Shown: positions 21,291 to 33,300, numbered from the stretch's first letter. The stretch: 64,000 nucleotides of DNA from Anadara kagoshimensis (GCA_021292105.1 CM037861.1:28172545-28236544); one strand, 5' to 3'. Program-made: numbers and translations. The notes: generated from the letters alone by a model not told the origin.

Positions 21291-21364
21291 TTTTGTTTTG
21301 TGTTTTAATGTTAAAATACATGTTCTTCTTGTAGAATAACAGGGAAAGTTTAATAACACCTAAC

Positions 21365-21367
<3 letters not shown>

Positions 21368-21411
<44 letters not shown>
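21368..21411 (+). repeat. (GA)n microsatellite
   Basis: About 22 uninterrupted GA units. Confidence 0.95.
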
Positions 21412-21416
<5 letters not shown>

Positions 21417-23554
21417 TTGTTTGAGTTTATAATTTCAAAAAAGATCTAATAGAATATGGTTTGTATATAGTACTGTCTAATCTAACACTACATATATCTT
21501 TGTATATATTTGCAAAACGCGCATGTTTAAAACACGATTCAAAGAAAATAGCATTTCGCTAGTGATAACGTCTCTGTCTCCATGTTACATCATTCATAAA
21601 ATGTCATTATTTTCAAGACATTAGAAGGTACTTATACTTTCACTACGTATTTACCCTTCCTGAGCACCCGGTCTCACGTCACCGGTCTTCATGCTATATC
21701 ATTCATCAAAGGTCGTTATCTTCAGGACTTTTAAAAAGGTAAATACTAAAAATAGTATACCCGGTCTATTTCACACAAAACATCATAAACACAATGTTTA
21801 TTACTGTATATAATTAGTAAAGTAAGACTATCTTTTTATATCAACATTGTTGTTCAAGTTACGATCTCTGAGGATCAGAAGCCAACAATAAACCATCTAG
21901 ATCTAATTTAATTCGTTGTTTTGACCAATCTATTTTGACATGACAAAGGTAATGTGAAGTCATTCAGTTAAAAATTGTTTTTTTCATGACATTGTCGGAA
22001 ATCAGGGTATACAAATAAAAAATCACGTGTATGTTTTTATGGCTGAAAAAGAATAAGATAGAAAAGTTGAAAAATAATTATATTTAGTATTATCATTATT
22101 AGCATAATCACAAATATTAAGGAAATAAATTAGATCTAGCAACCATCATTTTGGCTCCTTAGCCTTTATCACGGAACTTTATTTAAAGAGTCGCATCATG
22201 AATAAACACGCTTCCATACATAAAAATATCACTGTGTATAAAGGCTATTTTGAACATACTTACATGGCGATTAAATTTTTTATTTAATATTTTGTTAAAA
22301 TTTAGTTATGTTTATGTACAGAAAAAGAAGACCTACATGTATGTTTTTTTTTAAATCAGACTATGTGAGTATGTAATTACCATGAATTTTGCCATTTTTT
22401 CAAGAAAATCAAAATGGTAAAGTGTAAATACTCCTATTATGTACCTTATTATCTTTTGGTTGTATATATATGTAGGTCGCCCAGGTGTGATTTTTTTATT
22501 CAATAACGCAGGAGAAAGGTAAATTTTTCCTCAAAATTCATTTGTAATTTGGGGCTCAAATGGTTAGCTGGAATAAAGGTTTTCTATCACAAATGTAATT
22601 TTTTCTATATACAGACGTTAACCAAACAAAGCAGTATTAACAAAAACTTTTAAGTAAGGTCTCTGAAAAAATGAATTAATATGCACTGCAAATAAATAAA
22701 CAATTCTTTATTAAAACATAATTTAAAATATTTCGTGTTCAAAATAGTCATTTCCATTAGTTGTATATTGTACTGTGTCAAGTGTTCATAATATGGTGAC
22801 TTTTTGTCAAATATCCCTGTCATAACACTTCTCGCGGAGGTCAAATTTAAGATTTGACTTTCTTACATTGACCTTTGACCTACATATTTGAATTTAGTAT
22901 GCATCATATTGGTTCATATTTTTGGCAAGTTTGATTGAAACCCATTCATAAAGGAATAAGTCATGGAGTCTAAATGATATTTAAACGAACATACTGAATT
23001 ATTTTTCAATTTAAACTTTGTTTACGGTGTGTGGGATATACAAAGTAATCGCAGTGGCTGTAAAACTATAATTATTCGTTAAAATCGTACTTATTAGTTG
23101 GTCATACTGTAAAATGTACTTTTCTTATTTAATTATTTCACATTTTGTCGTTTATTGATTAGAATAAATATATATAACACATATATATGGTCTTTCTTAT
23201 CTCTCTAATGTTTTTAAGTTATTGTGTTCATGATAGATACAACTTTTGCTGGGTTCATTTTGATACAAATAATTACCAGGAGAATTTAAGATGACATGTA
23301 TACGAATATAGAATAATGACTGTGTAAGAAATTGGAAATTCAGTATGTCAAGGGTTTTCCATAATGCAGCAAAACTGACTCTACCGGGCATTAAATTTAA
23401 AAGTTCATTAATGATATGTCAATGCCAGTAAAAGAAAGTACTTAGTGCACTTTTCTCAGCTATATATTCTAATTTGAAAACTGATTATCATTATAGATAT
23501 CAAACAGACATATACCTGTCTATGCTAAAATCTTAAACCCAAGAGCAAAGAAAA
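21412..23554. other. No gene recognised
   Basis: AT-rich. At 22825-22877 there is a short palindrome GTCAAAT-TTAAG-ATTTGAC followed by TGACCTTTGACC, which fits a direct-repeat-1 nuclear receptor half-site pair. I treat this as a sequence coincidence unless conserved. Confidence 0.35.
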
Positions 23555-23680
23555 AAACTTGTATAAAATGAAACAAGTGAACTTCCACCTGGGAAGTGAG
23601 GTCGAGTGCTCAATACAAAGATACCAATAACCACATTCCTATGTACGACGCTACACCCGCAGCGTTGGTAATGATAATTG
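23555..23680 (+). mobile_element. Family B repeat, partial
   Basis: 'gtgaacttccacctgggaagtgaggtcgagtgctc' followed, after a divergent stretch, by 'gacgctacacccgca'. Confidence 0.6.
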
Positions 23681-24225
23681 AGAACTGCTTGTGTATCCTT
23701 GAAATATCTTATAAAATATTCAGTATTGTAATGTTTCATTTTAAAAATCACAATTTGTGTATAAATTTGCCAAAATGGTTTGTTCTTATTCCCAAAATTA
23801 AATCTAAGTAAAAGAAATCGTTATTAGCACATAATTGTGAAATTGGGTCTGAGAGATTTCAAAAATTGTTAAATTTATGTTAATGGAAATCTAAATGACT
23901 GCGAGACTGGAACAAGATATGCATTAGCACAAAAATGCTAAATTAGGCCTAAACGAAATCTTAATGTTTGTGAAACTGGGGCCAGATATGCATTGATATA
24001 ATTTTTCCAATGATGAAGACATCTTTCCTCTCGCAGTATCTCCAAAACAGTTTATCTAGTGTGTATAAGACATGTCTGTCAATAAGATATATCCCTCTAA
24101 CAGTAAATCACGATAAAACATTGATGAGGTTTAAAGTTTACAATCTATCACAATAAATGTAGTAAAGATGTGGTGTAGAATCCGATATTAATAGTTGTTA
24201 ATAAAAACAAATAGCCTATTTATAA
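23681..24225. other. Traces of a decayed repeat
   Basis: 'gactgcgagactggaacaagatatgcattagcac' and 'gtttgtgaaactggggccagatatgcatt' (23897 and 23958) are two copies of one phrase about 60 bp apart. They resemble 'gattgtgaaactggagccaggag' at 11304 and possibly the right end of the MITE at 39021. Confidence 0.4.
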
Positions 24226-24615
24226 GAAAAAATCAGCTGGTCTTTCACGCATGTTTAGAGTCACCATAGGATTAAACGATCTTTTGTTATTTCCTTGACA
24301 GCGTAATATCTGCAAGCTTCATACCTTTTTACTACTACTGTAGGACTATGGTGTGGTGAGGAGATTCCTTATCGGAAAGTGAGCTTTTGTCATCAACCGA
24401 ATATTATTGTAATATGAAGTGAAGTGGCTAGGCAGTGTTGTCTCTGATCATACTTGACACAGTTGAGGTAAGTGACTGAAGATGTTAATATTTTATTTGC
24501 AATGGCATTATGTAATTTGTAATTTGTTGCATTGATAAAGTTTGCTGACATTGAACTGATTTATTGTATTATCAAATATAATGGCTTTATGTCTCATATT
24601 AACCCAATTTTGACA
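24226..24615 (+). repeat. Tandem duplication, copy 1, with exon-like splice signals
   Basis: About 390 bp, repeated 716 bp downstream at 24943-25340 with high similarity. It contains an acceptor-like tract TTATTTCCTTGACAG (ends 24301) and a strong donor-like GAG|GTAAGT (after 24467) bounding a 166-bp interval that is conserved in the other copy. All three frames of that interval contain stops, so if it is an exon it is noncoding (UTR or lncRNA). Confidence 0.8.
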
Positions 24616-24942
24616 GTGATTACAGAATAATTCAAGTAATAATGTTTACAAACAAATAATAAAGATGGTACAACGTTGGTTGATGTTGGCGATAAATCAT
24701 ATCTGCACTTCTTCAACTTTTCTTTCGTTTAGTACAAAATAATTCAACGAACAAAAAAATTAAGGCTTGATACATAAATAGGAAATGACTTGGAATATTT
24801 TGAAGGTTCGATTATCCAAGAAAAAGCATAACATAATTTTAAAAAATGGTTTGAACTCTTTAGAGTCATCATTGTTATAGCTATCACGCCCGTGTGGATT
24901 CCAAAACAATAAATTTCATAAATCCAAATAGATTATTAATAT

Positions 24943-25340
24943 GAAAAATCAGCTGGTCTTTCACGCATGTTTAGAGTCACCATAGGATTAAACGATCTTT
25001 TGTTATTTCCTTGACAGCGTAATATCTGCAAGCTTCATACCTTTTTACTACTACTGTAGGACTATGATGTGGTGAAGAGGTTTCTTATCTAAACAGTGAG
25101 TTTGTGTCCTCAACTGAATACTATTATTGTAATATGAAGTGAAGTGACTAGGCCGTGTTTTCTTTGATCATACTTGACACAGTTGAGGTAAGTGAATAAA
25201 ATTGTCAATAATATTTTATTCGCAATGGCATTATGTAATTTGTAATTTGTTGCATTGACAAAGGTTACTGACATTGAAGTGAATTATTGTATTATCAAAT
25301 AAAAGGGCTAATGTGTCATCTTCACCTAATTTTTTAAAAT
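24943..25340 (+). repeat. Tandem duplication, copy 2
   Basis: Second copy of the block at 24226. The acceptor-like TTATTTCCTTGACAG ends at 25017 and the donor-like GAG|GTAAGT lies after 25187, giving a 170-bp interval. Both splice-like sites are identical to copy 1, while the middle (about 25080-25130) has diverged more. Confidence 0.8.
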
Positions 25341-26378
25341 GATAACAGAATATTTCACATTAATGTTGACAACTAAATAAGCAATCAATAAATTGATTCA
25401 AAATTGCTTAAAATGTTTACGTTTTTGTTCATGGTAGTTTTCCTTAGAGATTAATCGTATCGTGCACTTCTCAAACGTATAAAAATATATTTTTCTTTCG
25501 CATTGTAAAAAAATCGTACAATCACAAAACAATGACTTTCGGTAAATATATTGAAATAGAAAATGACTCGGGCTGTTTTGCGGTTTTGCGGGACTCGATT
25601 ACGTAAGAAAACATAGCAACATGTTTAACCTCGTGATATTTAGTTATGGGAATTTAAAATTATACGCTTTTGTTCTCATATACAATCAAATAGTCTGCAG
25701 TTATATTGTTTTATGCTAATTTTTAATTGATTCATGTTTTAAATCAATGTCTTGATGCCTGTTATATAGCAAGTGATATGAATGATAAGAAAATAAAATA
25801 AAAAAAAACAAAAACAAAATGTGTTCTATTTTTTTAATATCTATCGTCAAATTATTTATGTCTAAAAAATTCAACCAAGAAAAATTAATTCCATAACATC
25901 AGAAAACGATTTAGTATAAAAGAAAAATAATAAGTTTATTATAAAGCATTGAATGCCAATGCTGAGTAACATTAATGTTAATTTATAAAGGGTTCCTTAG
26001 TTTTAGAAAAATCTAATTTGTCATGTAATGTATTGGAAAAAACCATTGTAGAACTTAAAAGAGCATGTAATTCTAAAAGAAAATGCGACCTAGATCAAAA
26101 ATACATTGTACATTGTACAAGTGAAAGAAGAAAACAAAACTTATAAAATATAAGATAATTCTACACCTTTTTTCACTTAGCTTGATTATTCTCGTGACTG
26201 TGTATTGAAATTGATACCTCCCACTACGTTTGTATTTCACTGAACTGCCCAATTCTACCGAGTTTACTCTTCCGGTTCACCGACCTGAACTTAATTTTTC
26301 GGTTTTCAAAGTTCTTTCTTTCTTTTATATTATTATTATTTGAACATGCATGGACCTTGTTTGTTTGCCACAGAATAC

Positions 26379-26382
<4 letters not shown>
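25341..26382. other. No recognised feature
   Basis: AT-rich with A-rich stretches (25797-25820). No gene-like content. Confidence 0.4.
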
Positions 26383-26430
<48 letters not shown>

Positions 26431-26532
26431 CTTTGATAATGCAATTCTTGATTGAAATTAATATGGAATACTTTAAGCTCTAAGGAAGAACTGTTTTTGT
26501 TGGGTTTATCACTATAACGTATTGCATCCTAG

Positions 26533-26591
<59 letters not shown>

Positions 26592-26710
26592 ACGTTTTAA
26601 TAATCCAATTTTTCTTTGAAATCAATATAAAATAAATATTAAATAATTTAAGCTCTAAGGAAGAACAGTATTATTTTTAGTTTAACGCAATTATGTATTG
26701 TATCCTAGGA
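26383..26710 (+). repeat. Duplicated block carrying (GA)n
   Basis: Two units, each starting with a GA run (26383-26430 and 26536-26588) followed by 'ttgataatgcaattcttgattgaaat..atat', 'ttaagctctaaggaagaac' and 'gtattg.atcctag'. The GA run and its flank duplicated together. Confidence 0.85.
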
Positions 26711-26819
26711 GAGTTATCACCAATATTTATCCCAACATATATATTGTGTTATTGTGACGATAATTGGACGACTTGGTTTATAATCCGGATATAGGAGCAT
26801 AAAAATAAATATAACAGTA

Positions 26820-27035
26820 CAGTACAGCTATGTCGAAAGTTAAACACTTCGCTAACGAAATGAAGTTGAACCCGGCTGCTAAGTGGTCCAGATACGAAAA
26901 CTTAGTGGCTGGAAAGCTGTTGCGTAATCTAGACATCAGGTGCTGAAACTATATAGCTTACGAGGGGCTGAAATAAGTTTTCGATTGTGTACTAATTCGT
27001 TATCTTAGTGTTAAATTTTCGACAAGTCTGTACCG
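26820..27035 (+). mobile_element. Family A MITE
   Basis: Left end CAGTACAGCTATGTCGAAAG (partly repeated just upstream), right end 'gtgttaaattttcgacaagtctgtaccg' followed by TA. Interior blocks 'ggctgctaagtggtccagatacg' and 'gtactaattcgttatcttag'. Confidence 0.8.
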
Positions 27036-27319
27036 TATGTGTGAAACTGATGGAATGTCGTCAAGTAAGCGCTCTAAAGCATGATAAAAGAATTGATTAG
27101 TTCATCTAGGCAATTAAGTGATTTAATAGCTCTTTAAAGCGTTGATAGCACGCTGTAGCTGTTAATGCCATGAGTACAGTGTTACGATCATAGCCGTAGC
27201 GTAAGTAATTGGGACATCGGTATTTTTAATGCATATTTTTATGGAAATATTGGTATTAATAAGCCATTACTTAAAATGTACTCCATGTGCTCATTTTAGA
27301 CATAATCCGTTATTATAAA

Positions 27320-27540
27320 AACCTAAACCAAGCATACCAATCCGTGTCCAAATCACAACCCTAAAGCAAAGTAAAGACTTTGAAACTGACAAATTAAGAT
27401 AAATATGTGCATTTCCACAAGGAACTTGAGGCCAGGTGATCTGGAAATGTAAGCAGCTCCTGTTTACCTAGCGGCAAATAATCAGCTGCTGTTTAACTGG
27501 CAACTAAAAATCACATCGCTTAGGCTTTAGAGGGCTGTAT
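27320..27540 (+). mobile_element. Family B repeat
   Basis: 'accaagcataccaatccgtgtccaaatcacaaccc', 'agactttgaaactgacaaatta' and 'aaggaacttgaggccaggtgatctgg' are collinear with family B; the 3' half has decayed. Confidence 0.75.
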
Positions 27541-27544
27541 TTAA

Positions 27545-28500
27545 TATTATATGACTGCAAATACATTGATGTTCGTTATTTTTTAGAGGAAATATTTCGA
27601 AAATTGTCCCTTCTTAAAGACTCAAGATTGAACACTGTCCTTAAAGAACTTAAAGTACATTATCCAACATGTACCAACCAGTTTAACAAGGACTAAGCAT
27701 TACATGAATAAAAAAATATTGATATTGTGACGTCTTAGGCAAAAATGTTGAAAATGCGTTACTTCCCCCACCTCTAAAAAAATACATTATCCAACCAGTT
27801 AAACTAGGCCTTAGTGGGTCATATATTTTAACATTACATTACTGCAAAAATATAGATGTTGTTGCTGTTTTGGAGAAAACAATGAAAATAACCCCTTTCT
27901 AAAAATTTCCTAGATTGAACATTGTAAAGTGACACATTACATTAACAAAAATATTTTTGTTGTGTTTTAGAGGAAAGGTTTTTGAAAATATCCCCTATGA
28001 AAATCCTACTTGTAGATTGAATACTATACTTACATGTACAGAACCTTAAGTAGCACATCATTTAACCAATATCGAATAGTTTATCGAGGCCTACGCATAC
28101 CATGACTGCAACAATATTAATATTGTGGTGTTTTAGAGGAAAGGTTTCAAAAATGTCCCCTACTTAATTTTTTTTAGATTGAACATTATACTTACAGAAG
28201 CTTAAGTAACACATAATGCAACCAGAACCAACCAGTTTAACTGGACCCTAGTGTGCCATATTTAACTATCCATGTCCTAAAAATATTGATGTTTAACTTT
28301 TTTAGAGAAAATAATGAAAATAACCCCTCTAAATTTATTTTAGATTAAACATTGTACTTGCAGCACCTAAAGTGAGACATTACATTACTACAAACATATT
28401 GATGTCGTGGTGTTTAGGAGGTAAAAGTTTTAAAATCCTCCCTGTGAAAAATCATAGTTTGAACACTGTATTGAAAGAACCTAAAGTAACGCATTTTCCA
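27545..28500 (+). repeat. Degenerate tandem array, about seven units of 100-170 bp
   Basis: Recurring phrases: 'gtggtgttttagaggaaaggttt..aaaat.tcccc' (27575, 27860, 27965, 28130, 28300, 28412), 'tagattgaacattgtacttacagaacctaaagt' and 'ccagtttaactaggcc'. Irregular unit length shows many internal deletions. Confidence 0.8.
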
Positions 28501-28864
28501 ACCGATCGTCAAACAAATTAATTAGAAGAATTGTTTTTTCGTATAAAATATGAAAAAAAAGACCGTTAACGATTCTAAAATATCCGTTTATGAATATCTT
28601 GATAAGCACTGTCTGCTTAGATTTCTAAACACAATCAAATTATACAAGAATATTGTGCTTTATACACAACTATGAATGGAACAGACATATGATTCAATTA
28701 TAGCCTTTTTTGGCGTTATAACGGCTATGTTCAATGGCTAAAAATCAGATAAAGTCTTGATGATTGATATAAAAAACCAGTCACATACATGATAATAGCT
28801 TGGTATATTGTCTCCCGTATTGTTTGGATAAAGTCTCGCAGAATATAAAAATCTTGTAATAAAA

Positions 28865-29125
28865 ACGTACTAATCCAAGTCCGAACCACAATCCAGAAGC
28901 AAAGTTAAAACTTCGGAACTGACAAGTTAGGTTAGACACGTGAAGTTACACCAAGGAAGTGAGGCCGGGTGCTCCGGAAGGGTAAACACCTCCTGTTTAG
29001 CTACACCCGCCACATGTGTAATCAAAATTGTTTGAAAGGAACATAGAACGCCAAGTATCACCAGGAACATCCTGGACACGGAGACATCAAACTTATCAGC
29101 AAAATACTGTGATGACGGCAATAAC
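28865..29125 (+). mobile_element. Family B repeat, good copy
   Basis: Runs from 'gtactaatccaagtccgaaccacaatccagaag' through 'gacaagttaggttagacacgtgaag', 'gaggccgggtgctccggaagggtaa' and 'tagctacacccgcca' to 'catcctggacacggagacatc' and 'actgtgatgacggc'. With 56625 it gives the best view of the family: about 260 bp, no visible terminal inverted repeats, A-rich sequence just before the 5' end. Internal CACGTG-type and GGGTGCTCCGGAAGGG palindromic segments are notable. The class (SINE-like, Helitron end, or other) is unresolved. Confidence 0.85.
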
Positions 29126-29707
29126 ATATTTTGAGGGCTTGATAATCCAAGGCTTGCAATATCCCTGGGTCAACAATATATTTGCAAGCAGACTGCTTCA
29201 TTGTTACAATTTTATACAGTGCAGTAAAAAATTGAAAATTTTGTTTAATTGTAAACAAACAAACAAAAAAAATGCTGCAAACCACATGCCGATTTATAAA
29301 ATTGTAATTTTAATTTTTTGTATTTTTTTCAAAACGTCTTCAAGTTCAATTCATCTTAATTTGTCAGTAACAGAATCCATGCATAATAATTGGGAGAGAA
29401 AGAAGACACAAAGACATCTAAATTACAATACAGATATAAATATTGACCATCATTGTCAGTGGTTTGGAGAGTAAAATCTATCCGTTGTTCTTATTATCTT
29501 TGACAGATTGTCAAACATGAGGCGAAATGATTCAGACAATCCGTTAAATTATATAGACTGGCCGTTAACCGAGAGGTCATGCTGACCTTTGATAACAGCC
29601 ACTAAGAACAGAACAAAGCTTCGGCATTACAATACTTACCGCAACTAAATGATTTATACACTTACATTGCGTTGTAAGAAAATCATCGATAGTCAAAACT
29701 ATCTTAC
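29126..29707. other. No recognised feature
   Basis: A frame continuing out of the family B repeat (to 29474) has no motif and low complexity; I do not regard it as a gene. Confidence 0.4.
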
Positions 29708-29884
29708 CCACTGCGGTAACTCAGTTGGGAAAGTGTTAGCTTCGTAAGTGGGAGGTCGTGGGTCCTAACCCAAGACATGAAAATTGGTAGTGACTGTTCT
29801 TTTGCCAAGCATTTGTCATTACGAAATGAAAGTCACGGTTCTCTTGCATGAAAACCCAAAATGAACGAGGTCCCGTGTCACGTG
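29708..29884 (+). mobile_element. SINE family 1, 5' half
   Basis: Head 'cccactgcggtaactcagttggg' and body 'gaaagtcacggttctcttgcatg', 'gaacgaggtcccgtgtcac', then it stops abruptly. The 3' domain is missing. Confidence 0.85.
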
Positions 29885-30352
29885 AATAATACTATGTTTG
29901 TGGATCTATGAACCTTTTTCCATTAATTCATTCTAAATTATAATGACTTTTTTATTTCTTACCATAAGTAAAAAACGGCATCAGTGAAAATTGGAAGATT
30001 TCAATAATTGTAAATTGAGTTAAGCTTAAAATGCCATAATCATCTACAATTTTGGTCAATACACTAATTTCGCGTTCAGCAAATGTTAAATAATCCACGT
30101 TTATTATTATGATTGATGTAATGTTTCTCTGATTTGAATATTTATTGATATTTTTGGCGTTGATTGATGTCAATTTCAAAGTTCATATTAGGTTTCAGCC
30201 TTAGTATACTATCAACAATAAAGACCTCATTGCAATAAACAGTTACAAAATATTGTGTTCGGTCTTAGCTTTATAATTCCTATGAATATTTATGGTATCT
30301 ATACGGCTAATAAGTAATTCCTATGAATCTATATCTATGGCTTACTTGTTAG
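29885..30352. other. No recognised feature
   Basis: AT-rich. 'taagtaattcctatgaat' occurs twice (30266 area and 30311), a short local duplication. Confidence 0.4.
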
Positions 30353-30906
30353 AATGTTAATACAACAACATTAAGAGGGGTTACTGTATGTGTAATTTCT
30401 TTGTATATCATAACGACTTGTAACGTAATTGTAAGAAAATGTTTTTTGTATATTTTTTTGTTTCGCTCGTCTCTTCCTCTTGTGATTCTTAATGTTAATA
30501 CAACAACATTAAGAGGGGTTACTGTATGTGTAATTTCTTTGTATATCATAACGACTTGTAACGTAATTGTAAGAAAATGTTTTTTGTATATTTTTTTGTT
30601 TCGCTCGTCTCTTCCTCTTGTAATTCTTAATGTCAATACAACAACATTAAGAGGGGTTACTGTATGTGTAATGTCTTTGTATATCATAACGACTTGTAAC
30701 GTAATTGTAAGAAAATGTTTCTTGTATATTTTTTTGTTTCGCTCGTCTCTTCCTCTTGTGATTCTTAATGTCAATACAGCAACATTAAGAGGGGTTACTG
30801 TATGTGTAATGTCTTTGTTTATTATAACGACTTGTAACGTAATTGTAAGAAAATGTTTCTTGTATATTTTGTTACGCTCGTCTCTTCCATTTGTCTTGTG
30901 ATTCTT
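30353..30906. repeat. 138-bp satellite, four copies
   Basis: Units start at 30353, 30491, 30629 and 30767 with only a few substitutions; a fifth start lies at 30907. Because 138 is divisible by three and the unit happens to lack stops in one frame of each strand, it gives a 201-codon frame on the minus strand and a 166-codon frame on the plus strand, each a 46-residue repeat. No start context, homology or compositional bias suggests translation of either, so I annotate it as DNA repeat only. Confidence 0.95.
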
Positions 30907-30909
30907 AAT

Positions 30910-31420
30910 GTATTGTAGTGTGATGATGTGGTATAATGAGTACATGACTCTCATTTGTCTGAAGTTGTGTATCTAAAGTTATGTGTATTATGTTTGAGTC
31001 CTTTCGTTATGGATCGAATCCCGACCAAAATTTGCAAATAGGTCTCATCCAATTGCCTTATTATTTCAAACATATGACATTATATTTGTGATAATGTTAT
31101 ATAATGAGTACATGGCTCTCGTTTGTCTGAAGTTGCGTTTCTAATTAAAGTATTTTATTGTGTGATGTAGTGTTATGCGTCCTTTGGTTATGTATCGAAT
31201 CCCGGCAAACATTTTGAAAATAGTCTTATTATTTTAAACATGTGATTTTGTATTGTGATGATGTAAAATAATAAGTACATGGCTCTCATTTGTCTGAAGT
31301 TGTGTTTCTAATTACAGTATGGCATTGTGTGATGTATTGTTTAAAGTTCTTTGGTTATGGATCGAATTCCGACCAAAATTTGAAAATAAGTACACGTATT
31401 CCAATTCCAATCACTCGGAA
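30910..31420 (+). repeat. About 168-bp tandem repeat, three copies, with B-box-like motif
   Basis: 'gagtacatg.ctctcatttgtctgaagttgtgt' at 30938, 31105 and 31273, each followed by 'ttatggatcgaatcccgacc' (31009, 31189, 31352). The phrase GGATCGAATCC fits a tRNA B box, so the unit probably derives from a tRNA-related SINE that was tandemly amplified. Confidence 0.75.
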
Positions 31421-31560
31421 TTAACAAATGAAAATCACGGTTCTTTCAGAACTGACTTTGAAATACCAATGCCCCGTGTAACGGTAGGCTTGGAACGCTA
31501 AAGACACATTTCTGTCCCTTCCCCTGACGGGATTGCAAAAGTCAAAATTTCTGTCACTTA
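31400..31560 (+). mobile_element. SINE family 1, middle segment
   Basis: 'gaaaatcacggttctttcagaact', 'ccccgtgtaacggtaggcttgga', 'gcaaaagtcaaaatttctgtcactt' match the SINE body. It continues directly from the last B-box-like motif of the array at 30910, which supports a SINE origin for that array. Confidence 0.65.
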
Positions 31561-31969
31561 AGTTCTCAAATGACCAATCATCTGTCAAGGTAGACGATGT
31601 TCCATTTACATGTCCATTTTAAAATTTTAATTTACATAAACACCTAAAATAATAGTAATAATAATTATAACATTAATAATATAATTATAATTATTATAAT
31701 GGCAAGATTAATAATTAATAGAAATAAAAACAATTAAAAACATTCTGGGTCATACGTATTTACATGTAAAAATCTCCAAATTAAGATTTCAAATAAAGTA
31801 TGGCTGTCGATGACACGTCCGATGTCTACAATGAACTTGTTTCAGTAAACCGTGTTTTTAATTTTTTTTTATAAAACTAAATAATTGATAATTTGTTAAT
31901 ATTTTAAGATAAAAAGCAAATTCTGTGAATTATGATTTCCCGCCAGCATGTTCTTTTTTGTGATATTCA

Positions 31970-32205
31970 CTTATGTTCAAATGACCATAACTCCGAGGAA
32001 AATTAGTAAACCAACTCGGGTTAGAGAGTCTCACATCTCCTATCTATGCTGATACTTTGTTCCAAGTTTAGTGAAATCGTGCTTCATATTTTTTTTTAGA
32101 ATTAGCACAGACAATAATTTCAGACGGACTGAAAGACTGAAAGATGGACGGACGGAAACTTGAATTAAATATTTCCCTCTTTGTTCGAAAATCGGGGATA
32201 AAAAG
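31970..32205 (-). mobile_element. GTCCGTCCG repeat fragment
   Basis: On the minus strand it reads 'tatccccgattttcgaacaaagaggg', 'gtttccgtccgtccatctttcagtc', then 'ggagttatggtcatttgaaca' at the far end. This is the same order (hairpin-type end, GTCCG run, 'gttatgg.c.tttgaa') as the element at 41370. Confidence 0.55.
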
Positions 32206-32828
32206 TAAAGCGTCTATCTTATGTATACGAGTTTAGTATCGGTCTCGTCTTGTTCCGATGACATAATACGAAGATAATTATGAACATAATATTTTAATGA
32301 TACATTTGTAACGTTACTTGTTTTATAACCTCTTTATAATCATTGATAATATAAATAAATCCAGTTTGTCATAAAAATCAATAATGTTTTAATATTGCGA
32401 AAATAGCTAATCAAATTTATATAAAAAAACCATGTAGATTAGATACTTGGTGTCCTTGCTGACCGGGACCTTCTGTACCTCATTAGAACTATTTTATGTG
32501 TATTTCTAGACAAATAGACGCAACGGACACTATAATTATATTTAACGGTTTAGGATGTTAATTAAATTGGGTTACCAGCACCGATTTCACACTTATTCCT
32601 TAACCATGCTTTTCTGAACATTTGAATGAGAATTCATCATGTTAGTTTCCGTGCATTCGTGAATTTAAGGTGTCCGTTGAAGATTGTGCTAAGCTTATTA
32701 CAATTTATATATTTAATTTTGTTAAAGAATTTATAAATAATGTCAAAATTTGCCTGAAATGGAAGTTAATGAATGACTTGAAACCGAAGCCTGTAAGAAT
32801 ACTTCATTTGGCTCAGTCTGTTTTAATC
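32206..32828. other. No recognised feature
   Basis: AT-rich; the frame at 32670-32936 runs into a SINE and is not credible as a gene. Confidence 0.4.
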
Positions 32829-33066
32829 GCGTCTAGTTGTAAGCGTTGTAGCGGCCACAGGTGGCCTACAGAGGTGTCTCTAGCGTGCACTAAGACACGG
32901 GGCCTTTGTTTTGAGTCTCATCCGAAAGACACCTAAGTAATGAGCTTTTTAACAGCTCTAGTATTGACAAGAGTTTGAAAATTATCTCAGAAATTTTCAA
33001 GTACCGAGTGTGATTCGAACCCACAAACCTTGATTTTGAAAGCCAGTGACAGAACCACTCCGCCCA
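32829..33066 (-). mobile_element. tRNA-derived SINE, family 2
   Basis: On the minus strand a tRNA-like head with B box GGGTTCGAATCACAC (near 33010) is followed by 'aattttcaaactcttgtcaatactagagctgtt', 'gtctttcggatgagactcaaaacaaaggccccgtgtc' and 'tagtgcacgctag'. A plus-strand relative is at 40610-40830. It contains the small palindrome GGCCACAGGTGGCC at 32853. Confidence 0.75.
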
Positions 33067-33090
33067 TAAATTTGCGTATCATGTATCATA

Positions 33091-33300
33091 TACTGTAAAT
33101 CGAAAAAAAATTGCGCTCGATATATTTTGTCGTCAATTCGTGAGAATAACAAAACGCGAAAATTTAACTTTCGGGAATATTTATTTTTCTCATATATTTA
33201 AACAGTATTTGTACTGATCGTCATCCGAAAACGCGAAACTATGCGAATTGACGAGAATACTAACGAAAAATTTTCAAAACGAAATTATTGTATCATAAAC
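33091..33300. mobile_element. Foldback MITE-like repeat with CGCGAAA motifs
   Basis: Starts TACTGTAAATCG. It contains the perfect inverted pair TCGTCAATTCG (33130-33140) / CGAATTGACGA (33244-33254) and inverted ACGCGAAA blocks nearby. It ends around CGAAATTATTG. Related in style to 1757-1965. Confidence 0.6.

Noticed and set aside
22860-22877. TGACCTTTGACC as a nuclear-receptor DR1 site
   Set aside because: A 12-13 bp match in 64 kb with no gene nearby is not evidence of regulation. Similar 'tgacctt' phrases occur in dispersed repeats.
29028-29474. 148-codon plus-strand frame
   Set aside because: It begins inside a family B repeat and continues into AT-rich sequence with no motif; no splice or promoter support.
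30349-30954. 201-codon minus-strand and 166-codon plus-strand frames as repeat proteins
   Set aside because: Both follow automatically from a 138-bp tandem repeat whose length is a multiple of three. Both strands are open over the same DNA, and no homology is recognised.
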